Assembly: GCA_018266355.1 (NCBI GenBank)
Contig: JAFEAP010000014.1
Span: 1 to 64,000 of the forward strand
Length of the DNA stretch: 64,000 nt
Source of the DNA: Bdellovibrionales bacterium
Lineage (GTDB): Bacteria; Bdellovibrionota; UBA1018
Reading direction: 5' to 3'
In this document: positions 16,860 to 28,952 of the stretch, piece by piece
Position numbering within the stretch: the first letter of the stretch is position 1
Layout: every line of letters begins with the position of its first letter
Position numbers and translations under genes: made by a program
Notes under the pieces: generated by a model
What the model was told of the DNA's origin: nothing
The model's input: only the letters and a program-made list of their open reading frames with translations
The model's database searches: none

Positions 16860-17176
16860 TTCGGTTTTCCGACCTATTTCCGAGCGCGAAAGTCACATTT
16901 TCTTAGAATTCGTGCGTTGCAGAAATCGAGAGGGGGTTGACCCAACCCATATTTTTCCGAGGCCGCTTTTCCTCGGAGGTTTACGGGTTTTCTCGGACGT
17001 TCCTCCCGATTTGCCGGGAAAACCGAAGCGTCCACGCGCGCAGGCCGCGATTCGCCGGCAAATGAAGGAAGTCCGCTCCTCTTCTTCAGTGACAAAGAGA
17101 GAAGAAACGGAGCCAAACGCCCCAAATTCCAGCGGATCCCCGCGCTCGGCGCTTCGCGTCGAACCGACGGTCGCGC
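16860..17176. other. Intergenic region without supported gene
   Basis: This 317-bp stretch lies between the nrdJ promoter and the 3' end of the SleB-like gene. Overlapping frames on both strands show no family features. A CCGAGG/CCTCGG hairpin lies near 16960. I see nothing else. Confidence 0.4.
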
Positions 17177-17851
17177 CTACAACCGATAGAAAGGCGAGCA
17201 CTTCTCGAGCGACGGCGCCGCCTTCGGCATCCGAACTTCGCGCTTCGGATCGAGCCAATCGGGACTCACACCCTTCCAGCGGCGACAATTCACGGACTCG
17301 TCGTAGTGGCGCGGGAAGAAATAGTGTTCAACTCCCCTGAGGGCCGCATCCGGCGCGGCTTTCGCGCGCCCCACCGCCGAGACGGAGGCTTTCCAAAGCG
17401 GGCTCGCGCCGTCGGGACAAAGGAACTCCCTCCGCTTCGCGCAGTCGCAGGTGCCGAACGTCGAGCGGTACTGGCGAACGCCGAAGACGACGCTTCGGGC
17501 ATCCTTCCCTTTCGGGGCGACCCGGCGAACATGATTCAAGATCGTGCGCGCGATCCCTTCCGTGAGCGCGTCCATGAGGCCGGCTTCGCCCGAGTAAAGA
17601 TCGAGACAACGCGAAGCGAGCGACTCCGCATAGACGAGCCGGGCGACGAGTTCGTCGTCGCCCGCGTCCCGGAGGAGGGGCGAAACGAGATTCTCCGGTT
17701 CGGGGCGCTTTCCGGAGCCCGACCATCCGGGTACCGGATCGGCGACGCATTTCGGACCGGACGCGGACGCGGGTATCGCCGCGAAGACCGCGAGCGAAAA
17801 CGCGAAAGCGCGCGCCGCCGTCCGCTTAGACGAACTTCTCACTGAATTCAC
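17177..17851 (-). CDS. Secreted SleB-like cell-wall hydrolase
   Basis: 224 residues with a signal peptide (AFAFSLAVFAAIPASA). LVARLVYAESLASR followed by GIARTILNHVRR and SVVFGVRQYRSTFG matches the pattern of SleB/CwlJ hydrolases (IYAEAR...AVAAVILNRV...VIYQPGAF), with the Glu of YAES as probable catalytic residue. Six or more Cys suggest disulfides. Start ATG at 17851 overlaps the last 26 bp of spoVR; GTG at 17842 is an alternative. Likely co-transcribed with the prkA operon. Confidence 0.65.
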   Translation of the reverse strand: MNSVRSSSKRTAARAFAFSLAVFAAIPASASGPKCVADPVPGWSGSGKRPEPENLVSPLLRDAGDDELVARLVYAESLASRCLDLYSGEAGLMDALTEGIARTILNHVRRVAPKGKDARSVVFGVRQYRSTFGTCDCAKRREFLCPDGASPLWKASVSAVGRAKAAPDAALRGVEHYFFPRHYDESVNCRRWKGVSPDWLDPKREVRMPKAAPSLEKCSPFYRL

Positions 17852-19355
17852 CTTCGGAAGCGCCGTCCGCCGCCGGGACGTACGTGTAGACCTTCTTCTG
17901 GTTTTCGTTCTCGGTCTCGAGATTCACCGGACGCTTCCAGATCGCCGAGAGCGAACGCATCGTCTCGCGCGTCCATTTCACGTCGAGGTCCATCCCCATG
18001 TGCTTGTGCCAGAGGAGGAGCTCGCCCTTGTTCTGGAAATTCCCGTCCGTGACGTAGATGAAGGGCTGACCGCGGTTCGTGAGTTGGAAGAGCATCTTCT
18101 CTTTCACTTTTTTATAATCGCGGTCGACGATCTCGTACTGGTTCGTGCGGCGGTTGAAAGCGTAGTTATACAGCTTCTGCCTTTCGCAGAAATCCTCGGT
18201 CATGTACTGGTCGAGGAAGGTGATGTCGTTGCAGACCTTGCGAACTTCGAAGATCTTCTGCCGACCGAGGCCGAGTTTCTTGTCCCAGCGCGCTTTCGCG
18301 CGGATGTCGTCGTTCTCTTCGTATTCCTTGCCGAAGGCGCCGCGGTCCCACCGGTCCTCGATGTCGCGGAAAAGCTCGATGCCGATCTTGTACGGATTCA
18401 ACCGGCCCGGCTGGGTCACGAGCGTCCCGGCGTGGGAATCGCAGAAGTCGATGACTTCGGAGGCCTTGAGCGCCTTCGTCGTCATGATCTTCGAGTGCCA
18501 ATACGAGGCCCACCCCTCGTTCATGATTTTCGTCTGGGCCTGGGGCGCGAAGTAGTACGCCTCGTCCCGGAGCATCGAGAGCACGTCGTGTTCCCAGGTG
18601 TCGAGCGGCGCGTTCTCGAGGAGGAAAAGGAGGACGTCTTTCTGCGGCTCGGCCGGGTTCTTCTGCTCGGCCTTCGCGGCGGTCGCGGCTTTCCGGCGCT
18701 GCTCCTCGAGGAATTCCGGCGGATTGATGAACTTCTCCATGTAGCCGCGGTCGACTTTCAAGCGCCCACCTTCCGACGCGGGCTTTTCCTTCTCCTCGTC
18801 AAGCGCGCTACCGCGCGCCTCCGCGCGGGGGGCGAACGGCATGAACGGATCGATCAGGTTCTCGATCGCGAGCACGCGATCGATGAAGTCCTCGACGCGC
18901 TCCTGGCCGAGCTTGTCCATCAGGTTCCGGATGCGGACGGCGTGGTTCGCCATCGTGTCGAGCATCTTGCGGTTCGTCTTCGAGAACCAGTAGTTGTTCT
19001 TGAAGAAGTCGACGTGGCCGTAGACGTGGGCCATGACCGTCTTCTGCTCGACCATCGTGTTCGACTTCATCAGGTAGGCGTACGAGGGATTCGTGTTGAT
19101 GACCATCTCGTAGATCTTCTGGAGGCCGTACTCGTAACCCTTCGCGAGCTGGTCGAAGTCCATGCCGAAGCGCCAATGCGGATAGCGCACGGGGAATCCG
19201 CCGTAGGCCGCGAAGGCATTCATCTGATCGTGGTCGATCATCTCGAAGATCGTGTCGAAGAAATCGAGGCCGTAGCCGCGGGCGTAGCCCTCGATCTCGT
19301 CGCGGACGCGTTTCAGTTCGGGAGTGAGTTCGGAAGAGTCGAATCCGTATGCCAT
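17826..19355 (-). CDS. spoVR: SpoVR family protein
   Basis: 509 residues, the normal length. The N-terminal half (GYGLDFFDTIFEMIDHDQMNAFAAYGGFP, YEYGLQKIYEMVINTNPSYAYL) and the rest align by eye with SpoVR/YcgB. Cytoplasmic; the biochemical role is not established, but it almost always travels with PrkA and YeaH. In Bacillus it acts in spore cortex formation, in enterobacteria in stationary-phase stress. Third gene of prkA-yeaH-spoVR, 27 bp after yeaH. An internal charged insert at about 190-240 (KPASEGG...AKAEQKNPAEP) looks lineage-specific. Confidence 0.95.
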   Translation of the reverse strand: MAYGFDSSELTPELKRVRDEIEGYARGYGLDFFDTIFEMIDHDQMNAFAAYGGFPVRYPHWRFGMDFDQLAKGYEYGLQKIYEMVINTNPSYAYLMKSNTMVEQKTVMAHVYGHVDFFKNNYWFSKTNRKMLDTMANHAVRIRNLMDKLGQERVEDFIDRVLAIENLIDPFMPFAPRAEARGSALDEEKEKPASEGGRLKVDRGYMEKFINPPEFLEEQRRKAATAAKAEQKNPAEPQKDVLLFLLENAPLDTWEHDVLSMLRDEAYYFAPQAQTKIMNEGWASYWHSKIMTTKALKASEVIDFCDSHAGTLVTQPGRLNPYKIGIELFRDIEDRWDRGAFGKEYEENDDIRAKARWDKKLGLGRQKIFEVRKVCNDITFLDQYMTEDFCERQKLYNYAFNRRTNQYEIVDRDYKKVKEKMLFQLTNRGQPFIYVTDGNFQNKGELLLWHKHMGMDLDVKWTRETMRSLSAIWKRPVNLETENENQKKVYTYVPAADGASEGEFSEKFV

Positions 19356-19382
19356 ATGAGGTTCGTCACGCGGTCGCGCGAC

Positions 19383-20504
19383 TCATTTCCCCTTCCCCAG
19401 AAAATCCTTGATCGACTGAAGGATGCCTTCCTTATTCTCGATGCGGGAGAGAAGGACCTCCTCGTGCTCGGCGCCGAAGTGCTCGACGAGGTCCTTGTAG
19501 AACTGTCCCGAACCGTAGCGCGATTCGACCTGGCCGTAGCAGAACGTGTTCACCTTCGGGAGGAGCGAGTTCGCGAGCATGTCGAGGCAGAGCTTCGTGT
19601 CCTCGCCCGACCAGTTATCGCCGTCGGAGAAATGGAACGGGTAGATGTTCCAATCGGAGGGCGGGTAATCCGTTTCGATGATCTTTTCGCAGAGCTTGTA
19701 CGCGGACGAGATGAGCGTCCCCCCCGATTCGCGGGTCCGGTAGAAAGTGTCCTCGTCGACCTCGCGCGCGGTCGCGTCGTGGATGATGTACCGGGTTTCG
19801 ATGCCCTTATACTGCGAGCGAAGCCATGTATCGATCCAGAACGCCTCCGTCCGGACGATCTCCTTCTGCTCGTCGCCCATCGAACCCGAGACGTCCATCA
19901 TGTAGATGATGACCGCCGAGTTCTCGTGCTTCACGTCGGCCTTCCACGAGCGATAGCGGAAGTCCTTCTTGATCGGCACGATGATCGGCTTGTCGGGGTT
20001 GTATTGGCCCGAGGCGATTTGCCGCTTCAGCGCTTCCTTGAAAGTCCGCTTGAAGTGCCGGAGCGAGTTCGGCCCCTGGGAGGCGATCGAGGTGTACTTA
20101 TCGACCCGCGACTTGAGCGTCTTGTGCCCGCGCGGCTCGATCTTCGGAAGCTGGAGCTGTTCGCCCAGGATCTCCGCGAGTTCCGCGAGCGAGAGTTCGA
20201 CCTCGAGCTCGTGCTTCCCTTCCGCCTGGCCGGCTTCGCCCTGGCCCGGCTCGTCGCCGTCCTGCGGATCACCTTGACCGATCGAATCGCCCGGTTCGCC
20301 TTCGCCCTGACCGACCCCGCCCTGCTCCTTATCTCCGAAGCGGAAACGCGGGATCTCGATCTGCGGGACGGGAATGGACACGAGTTCCTTCCCCTTCCGG
20401 CCGATCATCTCGCCGTGGGTGATGTACTTTTTCAGGTCTTTCTTGATCATCCCCTTTACGATGTTCCGGAAACGGGAGTGATCCTGGCGGATGGATGAGC
20501 TCAA
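19383..20504 (-). CDS. yeaH: YeaH/YhbH family protein (DUF444, VWA domain)
   Basis: 373 residues. N-terminal [19 protein letters not shown], an acidic Gly/Gln-rich linker (about 60-120), then a von Willebrand A-type domain with the metal-site motif [11 protein letters not shown]. Works with PrkA kinase and SpoVR in the stress module. The first codon is TTG, with GGAGG nine nt upstream; an internal ATG (MIKKDLKK) is a less likely alternative. Confidence 0.93.
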   Translation of the reverse strand: MSSSIRQDHSRFRNIVKGMIKKDLKKYITHGEMIGRKGKELVSIPVPQIEIPRFRFGDKEQGGVGQGEGEPGDSIGQGDPQDGDEPGQGEAGQAEGKHELEVELSLAELAEILGEQLQLPKIEPRGHKTLKSRVDKYTSIASQGPNSLRHFKRTFKEALKRQIASGQYNPDKPIIVPIKKDFRYRSWKADVKHENSAVIIYMMDVSGSMGDEQKEIVRTEAFWIDTWLRSQYKGIETRYIIHDATAREVDEDTFYRTRESGGTLISSAYKLCEKIIETDYPPSDWNIYPFHFSDGDNWSGEDTKLCLDMLANSLLPKVNTFCYGQVESRYGSGQFYKDLVEHFGAEHEEVLLSRIENKEGILQSIKDFLGKGK

Positions 20505-20546
20505 TCTATGGCGCCTCCACGGCGTACCCGCCCCTCGCGGGCCGGG

Positions 20547-22625
<2,079 letters not shown>

Positions 22626-22681
22626 CTGGAGTTCCTTTTCTGCCGTTTACCCACCGAATCCGGATGGCGGGTCTTTCCTAG

Positions 22682-22711
22682 ATTTTAGCTTTGCAGTCGC
22701 ACAGTTGTAAA
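22682..22711 (-). promoter_or_regulatory. prkA operon promoter
   Basis: On the minus strand TTTACA (22711-22706) and TAAAAT (22687-22682) are 18 nt apart, giving a leader of about 50 nt before prkA. Confidence 0.55.
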
Positions 22712-22719
22712 GTTACGCT
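22691..22719 (+). promoter_or_regulatory. pmbA promoter, near-leaderless
   Basis: TTGCAG (22691-22696), 17-nt spacer, TACGCT (22714-22719). The -10 ends 8 nt before the ATG at 22728, so the mRNA would have almost no leader. It overlaps the divergent prkA promoter. Confidence 0.45.
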
Positions 22720-22727
22720 CTCAGCAT

Positions 22728-24107
22728 ATGGCTAAGCCCGCCGGATCAGGACTGGACACGGCGCTCGACACCGCTCGGGCCGCGGTGGAAAAAGCGACCG
22801 CGAAACTCGGAGAGAAACCCGGGGCGGTCCAATACGAAATCTTCCTGAACCGCTCCTCCTCGACCAAGATCGAGTCCAAGGACCAAAAGGTCGAATCCTT
22901 CACCCGCTCCGAAGACGTCGGGCTATCCATCCGAGTGAAGCGTCAAAATCGTGTCGGCTTCAGTTTCACGACGTCGCTGGCGGATGACGCGATCATTCGG
23001 GCGGCCGACTCCGCCTTCCAGGTAGCCGAAGTCATGCCCGAGGAACCCGACGTCGACCTCGGCGGGTTCGACGCGAAACTTCCGACGCTCGAGAACCGAT
23101 TCGACGACGCCGGCCTCGCCGTCGCGGTCGAAGAGAAAATCGCGCTCGCGAAGCGCCTCGAAAAACTTTGCCGCGAGGCCGATCCTCGCGTGAAATCGCT
23201 CCGCAGCGCCGCTTTTTCCGAAAACGAAGGCGAATACCTTCTCGCCTCCCACGAGGGCGCGGTCCTCCGGCACCGCGGGACGATGTTCTCGGCCTCCCTC
23301 GCCTGCAAGGCCGAGGAAAACGGCGACGCCCAGATGGGCTACGAGTACGTCTTCTCCCCGTTCCTTTCGAAACTCGACCTCGAGTTCTGCGCGAAAGGCG
23401 GTGCGCAGTCGGCGACCGAGCTCCTCGGCGCGACGAAACCGCGATCGATGAAATGTCCGGCCGTGATCCGGAACGACGTGGTATCCGAATTGGTCGAATT
23501 CATCGCGGGCAGCTTCGCCGGAGACGAGATCGAAAAAGGAAAGAGCCTGCTCCAAGGCAAGCACGGCGAGAAAGTCTTCGCCGACTTCATCCAGATCCTC
23601 GACGACGGGCTCCGCCCGGGCGGTCTCGCGACCCGGCCCTTCGACGCGGAAGGCACCGCTTCGCGCACGACGAAAGTCGTCGAGAACGGCGTCTTCAAAT
23701 CGATGCTCCTCGACCGGAAGTACGCGAAACGCTTCAAGCTCGCGCCGACCGGCAACTCCTCGCGCGGTGTGAAAGCCCCCCCGAGCATCTCGACGACGAA
23801 CTTTTACCTCGAACCCGGGACCCGATCGCTCGCGGACCTCGTCCGCGACGTCGGCAACGGCATCCTGATCACGAACCTGATGGGCGTGCACACCGCGAAC
23901 TCGGTCACCGGGAATTTCTCGGTCGGCGCGAGCGGGATCCTGATCGAGAACGGCAAGCTCGCGAAGCCCGTGAAAGGTTTCGCGGTCGCCGGGAACGTCC
24001 TCGGGCTCTTCCGGGACGCGAAGGCGCTCGGCTCCGACCTGCGGTTTTTCGGCACGGTCGGCGCGCCGTCGCTTTTGATCCCCGAGTTAGCGGTCAGCGG
24101 AGACTGA
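22728..24107 (+). CDS. pmbA: TldD/PmbA family metallopeptidase subunit, PmbA (TldE) type
   Basis: 459 residues. The sequence follows PmbA/TldE: RSSSTKIESKDQKVESFTRSE, an AYxGGR-free central part, and GNSSRGVKAPPSISTTNFYLEPG plus MGVHTANSVTGNFSVGASGILIENG near the C-terminus. No HExxxH zinc motif is present, which separates PmbA/TldE from the catalytic TldD partner. With TldD it cleaves unfolded peptides and matures small peptides. tldD is not in the window. Confidence 0.88.
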   Translation: MAKPAGSGLDTALDTARAAVEKATAKLGEKPGAVQYEIFLNRSSSTKIESKDQKVESFTRSEDVGLSIRVKRQNRVGFSFTTSLADDAIIRAADSAFQVAEVMPEEPDVDLGGFDAKLPTLENRFDDAGLAVAVEEKIALAKRLEKLCREADPRVKSLRSAAFSENEGEYLLASHEGAVLRHRGTMFSASLACKAEENGDAQMGYEYVFSPFLSKLDLEFCAKGGAQSATELLGATKPRSMKCPAVIRNDVVSELVEFIAGSFAGDEIEKGKSLLQGKHGEKVFADFIQILDDGLRPGGLATRPFDAEGTASRTTKVVENGVFKSMLLDRKYAKRFKLAPTGNSSRGVKAPPSISTTNFYLEPGTRSLADLVRDVGNGILITNLMGVHTANSVTGNFSVGASGILIENGKLAKPVKGFAVAGNVLGLFRDAKALGSDLRFFGTVGAPSLLIPELAVSGD

Positions 24108-24123
24108 CGAAGGAAAGCGACGA

Positions 24124-24918
24124 ATGACGGCTCAGCTCGAAGCTTTCCTCCTCAGCGACATCGGCCGGCGCCGGGCCCAAAACCAGGACTCGGGCGGATC
24201 CTTTCCCGAGATCGGCCTCTTCGTCGTCGCCGACGGGATGGGCGGCCATCGCGGCGGCGAAGTCGCCTCGAAGATCGCCGTCGACACGATCCACGAAGTC
24301 GCCGCGACGAACCTGAAACACGGAAAATCCTCCGCCGAAGCCCTCACCGAAGGCGCGAAGCACGCGAACCTCCGGATCATGGACCGGGCGAAGAAGGAAC
24401 CCGACCTCGAAGGCATGGGCACGACGACGACGTCGCTGCGCTTCGAGGACGGAAAGGTGTTCATCGGCCACGTCGGCGATTCGCGCTGCTACCTCCTGAA
24501 ACGCGAAGGGATCTGGCAGCTCACCCGCGACCATTCGCTCGTGCAGGAAAAACTCCGCGCCGGGATGATCACGCGCGAGCAGCTGAAGACCGACCGAATG
24601 AAGAACGTCATCACCCGCTCGGTCGGTTTCGACCTCCACTTCGGGATCGACGTTTACGAGTACGCCCCCGAGGCCGGCGATTTGTTCCTGCTCTGCTCCG
24701 ACGGGCTCACGGGGCCCCTCGAAGACGCCGACATCCACGAGATCGCGACGCGGATCTATTACGCCGCGATCGATACCGACGAGTTCAAGGGACGCGAGCA
24801 CGGATTCGAACCCCTCCTGAAAAGCCTCGCCGAATCGCTCGTCGCGGCCGCGAACGACCGCGGGGGCGACGACAACATCACCGCGCTCATCGCGCGCTAT
24901 CCGGGGAAATCTCCATGA
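24124..24918 (+). CDS. PP2C-family serine/threonine protein phosphatase
   Basis: 264 residues. Motifs in order: SDIGRRRAQNQDSGG, VVADGMGGHRGGEVAS (metal Asp and Gly), GHVGDSRCYLL, TRDHSLVQ, LFLLCSDGLTGPL and NDRGGDDNITALI. Stp/PrpC-type Mn2+-dependent phosphatase reversing Ser/Thr phosphorylation; soluble. No Hanks-type kinase is adjacent; PrkA lies nearby but on the other strand. Its end overlaps the LytM gene by ATGA. Confidence 0.93.
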   Translation: MTAQLEAFLLSDIGRRRAQNQDSGGSFPEIGLFVVADGMGGHRGGEVASKIAVDTIHEVAATNLKHGKSSAEALTEGAKHANLRIMDRAKKEPDLEGMGTTTTSLRFEDGKVFIGHVGDSRCYLLKREGIWQLTRDHSLVQEKLRAGMITREQLKTDRMKNVITRSVGFDLHFGIDVYEYAPEAGDLFLLCSDGLTGPLEDADIHEIATRIYYAAIDTDEFKGREHGFEPLLKSLAESLVAAANDRGGDDNITALIARYPGKSP

Positions 24919-25886
24919 AATCTTCCGCGAACCGTTTCTACACGATCATGATCGTGCCCGAGAAGACCACGCAGGTCCGGAAGATCCTCGTCCCCGCTTG
25001 GCTCGTCCGCCTCGGCGCCGTCGCGATCGCGGTCACCCTCGTCCTCGTCGGCGTCATGGTCGCGAATTACGGCTACGTCATGAGCCAGGTCGGCGAAAAC
25101 AACGAACTCAAGACCGAGAACCGTCGCCTTCGCCAGTCCGTCCAGGTCTTCAAGGGCAAGATGAGCACGCTCGAGAGCGCAATGGAACGCGTGAAGACTT
25201 TCTCGACCCGCCTGAAGGTCATCACCGGCGCCGAGGACCGCGGCGGCGTGGCCGCGCTCATGAAGAACATCCCGGACGCGTCCGCGATCGCTTCCGCGCC
25301 GAAGACGATGCCGGCCGAAGTCGCCGCGATCGAGGCCGAACTCGATCCGCGCGATCCGGAGCACGAGGAACTCCAGTCGCAGTACCAGGAACTCGATTTG
25401 AAAATCACCTCCATGACCGCGGAATCCCTCGCACTCGAGCAGAATCTTCAGGACCAATACGAGCACCTCGTCGACCAGAAGGCGTTCCTCGCCGCACTGC
25501 CGACGCGCAAGCCCGCGATCGGCTACTACACCTCAGGCTTCGGAACGCGCCGTGCGCCGTTCGGCGGAAAAGTGAAGATGCACGAGGGTGTCGACATCGC
25601 GAACCACCCCGGCACGCCGATCAAGGCGACGGCGGACGGCGTCGTCACTTTCGCGAACACGAAAGCCGGTTACGGCCAAACGGTCATTCTCGATCACGGC
25701 TACGGCCTGCAGACGTGGTACGCGCACACGCGGAAAATCTTGGTGAAAAATGGACAGAAAGTACGCCGCGGGGACACTGTGGCGCTCCTCGGCAATACGG
25801 GCCGCTCGACCGGACCCCACTGCCACTACGAGGTGCGCGTGAACGGAATTCCGGTCGACCCGCTCTCGTACATTCTCGAAAACTGA
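24915..25886 (+). CDS. Membrane-anchored M23 (LytM) peptidase with coiled coil
   Basis: 323 residues: cytoplasmic start, one membrane helix (about 31-52), a coiled coil (about 60-100 and 135-190), then a LytM domain from about 200. Zinc ligands are visible: H223 and D227 (HEGVD) and H304 in HCHYEV (with H302 before it). A likely active periplasmic endopeptidase cutting peptidoglycan crosslinks. Overlaps the PP2C gene by ATGA. Confidence 0.9.
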   Translation: MKSSANRFYTIMIVPEKTTQVRKILVPAWLVRLGAVAIAVTLVLVGVMVANYGYVMSQVGENNELKTENRRLRQSVQVFKGKMSTLESAMERVKTFSTRLKVITGAEDRGGVAALMKNIPDASAIASAPKTMPAEVAAIEAELDPRDPEHEELQSQYQELDLKITSMTAESLALEQNLQDQYEHLVDQKAFLAALPTRKPAIGYYTSGFGTRRAPFGGKVKMHEGVDIANHPGTPIKATADGVVTFANTKAGYGQTVILDHGYGLQTWYAHTRKILVKNGQKVRRGDTVALLGNTGRSTGPHCHYEVRVNGIPVDPLSYILEN

Positions 25887-26000
25887 TACTTTCGGGAGAA
25901 TCGGCCGCCTCAGGTTGACACGGCGCAATTCCGTCTCAACTTTAGCCCATTCTTAATGACTTTGAGGGTTTAGAACCCTAAACTCATCGGACACTTACCT

Positions 26001-28901
26001 ATGGCGATCTTAAAGAGCGTACAGAAAATTTTTGGCACCCAGAACGACCGCGAATTGAAGGCGATCGCGCCCCTCGTAAACCGAATCAACGAGCTCGAAA
26101 AGTCGATTTCGACGCTGACCGATCCCGAGCTCCAAGCGAAGACCGCGGAGTTCCGTGAACGGATCTCGCGTGGCCAGTCCCTCGACGCGATCCTCCCCGA
26201 GGCGTTCGCCGTCTGTCGCGAAGCTTCGAAGCGCGTGCTCGGCCAACGCCACTACGACGTCCAGCTCGTCGGCGGAATCACGCTCCACAAGGGCCGCATC
26301 GCGGAAATGAAAACCGGCGAAGGGAAAACCCTCACCGCCACCGCGCCGATGTACCTGAACGGGCTTTCGGGCAAAGGCGCCCATCTCGTCACCGTGAACG
26401 ACTACCTCGCCCGCCGCGACAGCGAGCACATGGGCCAGGTCTACGGATTCCTCGGCCTCCGCACGGGCATCATCGTCCACGGCCTCACCGACGTTCAGCG
26501 GAAGCAGAACTACGGCGCCGACATCACTTACGGCACGAACAACGAATTCGGATTCGACTACCTCCGCGACAACATGAAATTCCGCCTCGAGGACTACGTC
26601 CAGCGCGAACTGAACTTCGCCGTCGTCGACGAAGTCGACTCGATCTTGATCGACGAAGCCCGCACGCCGCTCATCATCTCGGGCCCCTCCGACGACTCGA
26701 GCCACCTCTACACGGAGATCGACGCCCACATCCGCGCCGGCGGCGGCCTCGTGAAGGAAGAAGACTACACGATCGACGAGAAGCAAAAGTCCGCGTCGCT
26801 GACCGAAAAGGGCATCGACAAGATGGAATCGCGGATGGGCATGCAGAATCTCTACGATCCGCGGAACATCGAAGTGCTCCACCACGTGAACCAGGCCCTC
26901 CGCGCGCACGTGATCTACAAGCGCGACGTCGATTACGTCGTCCGCGACGGCGAAGTCATGATCGTCGACGAGTTCACCGGCCGCCTCATGCCGGGCCGCC
27001 GCTGGTCGGACGGCCTCCACCAGGCGATCGAAGCGAAGGAAGGCGTCGACATCGAGAGCGAGAACCAGACGCTCGCGACGATCACCTTCCAGAACTACTT
27101 CCGGATGTACAACAAACTCGCCGGCATGACCGGTACCGCGGATACGGAAGCCGCCGAATTCAAGCAGATCTACAAGCTCGACGTGACCGTCATTCCGACG
27201 AACCGGCCGATGATCCGGATCGACAACGCCGACGTCATCTACAAGAACCAGCGCGGGAAATACAAAGCCGCCGTCGAAGAGATCAAGCGGCTGCACGAGA
27301 AGGGCCAGCCGGTCCTCGTCGGCACGACCTCGGTCGAAAAGTCCGAAGTCATTCACAACCTCCTCAAGCAAGACGGCATCCGCCACTCCGTTCTGAACGC
27401 GAAACAGCACGAGCGCGAAGCGTACGTCGTCGCCCAAGCGGGCCGTAAGGGCGCGATCACGATCGCGACGAACATGGCCGGCCGCGGAACCGACATCCTG
27501 CTCGGCGGGAACCCCGACCTCCTCGCGGAAGAAGAAGTCGGCAAACTCGCCTCGGGCGCGACGGCCGAAGAACGCGCCGAGTGGGAGACGAAGTACGAAG
27601 AAGCTCGGGCGAAGTGGAAGGCCTCGTGCGCGACGGAACGCGACGAAGTGAAGGCCGCCGGCGGTCTTTTCATCCTCGGGACCGAGCGCCACGAATCGCG
27701 CCGGATCGATAACCAGCTCCGCGGCCGTTCCGGGCGTCAGGGCGACGCGGGCGGATCGCGCTTCTACCTCTCGTTCGAGGACGACCTCCTCCGCATCTTC
27801 GGCCACTCCTCGCTCCTCCAAGCGACCGTGCAGAAGATGGAAGAAGACGAACCGGTCGAACACCGCTGGACCACGAAGGCGATCGAGAACGCGCAGAAGA
27901 AGGTCGAAGGCCACAACTACGACATCCGGAAGCACCTCCTCGAATACGACGACGTGATGAACCAGCAGCGTAAGATCATCTACGCGCTCCGGAAAGAGGT
28001 CCTTTCGAACGAAAGCCTCCGCGACATGGTCTTCTCGTTCCTCTCCGACATGGGTCGGAACATGGGCCAGGATTTCTTCCCGAACGGGAAGCTTCGGCGG
28101 AACGAACGCGGCATGGCCGAGTTGAACATGAACGAGCTGAAGAACGCGTTCGCGACCACGCTCCAGTTCATGCCGGACATCGCGGAAAAGGACATCCAGC
28201 CGTTCAATCACGTCGCCATCGAGAAACTCCTCCTGAAGCTCGGCGAGCAACGCTACGGCGAAAAGGAAAAACTCTTCGGCACCGAGATGCTCCGGCACCT
28301 CGAGAAGATGATCCTCCTCACGACGATCGACCAGCTCTGGAAAGACCACCTTCTCGCGATGGACCACCTCCGCGACGGCGTCGGCCTCCAGGGCTACGGC
28401 CAAAAAGATCCGATCGTCGTCTATAAGATGGAGGCCTTCCGCTTCTTCGAGATGATGATGGATTCGATCACGACCGACGTCGTGCGCAAGCTCTTCGCGG
28501 TTCAAGTCGCTCCGAACGAAACGGCCGACGAGATCGAGGAAGAAATCGCGCGCGAGGAAGCGTCGCTCACCGGCGGCGGAAACTTCCAGTACAACCTCAC
28601 CGCCGACGGCGAGCTCGTCCCGACGGAGAAACCGGCGGGCGCTCCCCTAGCCGGCCCGGCGAAAGCCGGCAATACGCCTCCGATGGACCTCTCGCACTTG
28701 CACAAGGCGCCCCGCCAGATGCAGCTTTCGCGCGGCCCGGTCGGAAGCCCGTTCGCGAATCCCGAGATGGCGACGGCCGGCGGCCCCGCGGGCGGCGGCT
28801 CGTCCGGATACGTGGGCGACGTCGACAAGGTCGGACGGAACGATCCGTGTCCGTGCGGTAGCGGCAAAAAATACAAGAAGTGCCACGGACAATCGTCGTA
28901 A
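26001..28901 (+). CDS. secA: Preprotein translocase ATPase SecA
   Basis: 966 residues, slightly longer than average. Walker [75 protein letters not shown] and the C-terminal zinc site [14 protein letters not shown] are all present. A charged insert near 505-550 ([19 protein letters not shown]) is common in proteobacterial SecA. It drives secretion through SecYEG. ATG at 26001; a TTGACA occurs at 25915-25920 but no good -10 pairs with it. Confidence 0.98.
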   Translation: MAILKSVQKIFGTQNDRELKAIAPLVNRINELEKSISTLTDPELQAKTAEFRERISRGQSLDAILPEAFAVCREASKRVLGQRHYDVQLVGGITLHKGRIAEMKTGEGKTLTATAPMYLNGLSGKGAHLVTVNDYLARRDSEHMGQVYGFLGLRTGIIVHGLTDVQRKQNYGADITYGTNNEFGFDYLRDNMKFRLEDYVQRELNFAVVDEVDSILIDEARTPLIISGPSDDSSHLYTEIDAHIRAGGGLVKEEDYTIDEKQKSASLTEKGIDKMESRMGMQNLYDPRNIEVLHHVNQALRAHVIYKRDVDYVVRDGEVMIVDEFTGRLMPGRRWSDGLHQAIEAKEGVDIESENQTLATITFQNYFRMYNKLAGMTGTADTEAAEFKQIYKLDVTVIPTNRPMIRIDNADVIYKNQRGKYKAAVEEIKRLHEKGQPVLVGTTSVEKSEVIHNLLKQDGIRHSVLNAKQHEREAYVVAQAGRKGAITIATNMAGRGTDILLGGNPDLLAEEEVGKLASGATAEERAEWETKYEEARAKWKASCATERDEVKAAGGLFILGTERHESRRIDNQLRGRSGRQGDAGGSRFYLSFEDDLLRIFGHSSLLQATVQKMEEDEPVEHRWTTKAIENAQKKVEGHNYDIRKHLLEYDDVMNQQRKIIYALRKEVLSNESLRDMVFSFLSDMGRNMGQDFFPNGKLRRNERGMAELNMNELKNAFATTLQFMPDIAEKDIQPFNHVAIEKLLLKLGEQRYGEKEKLFGTEMLRHLEKMILLTTIDQLWKDHLLAMDHLRDGVGLQGYGQKDPIVVYKMEAFRFFEMMMDSITTDVVRKLFAVQVAPNETADEIEEEIAREEASLTGGGNFQYNLTADGELVPTEKPAGAPLAGPAKAGNTPPMDLSHLHKAPRQMQLSRGPVGSPFANPEMATAGGPAGGGSSGYVGDVDKVGRNDPCPCGSGKKYKKCHGQSS

Positions 28902-28952
28902 GGATGGTCGCCGCGGAATAGCGGCGTTCCCCTGCCTGACGCGCGCCCCGCC

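Noticed and set aside
22626-22727. Sigma-54 promoter for prkA
   Set aside because: A GG and GC pair with right spacing exists (CGGTGGG-TAAA-CGGCA) but matches only 3 of 7 and 3 of 5; a standard -35/-10 fits better.
26010-28505. 831-codon minus-strand frame opposite secA
   Set aside because: Antisense shadow of secA with Val/Asp/Arg-rich low-complexity product.
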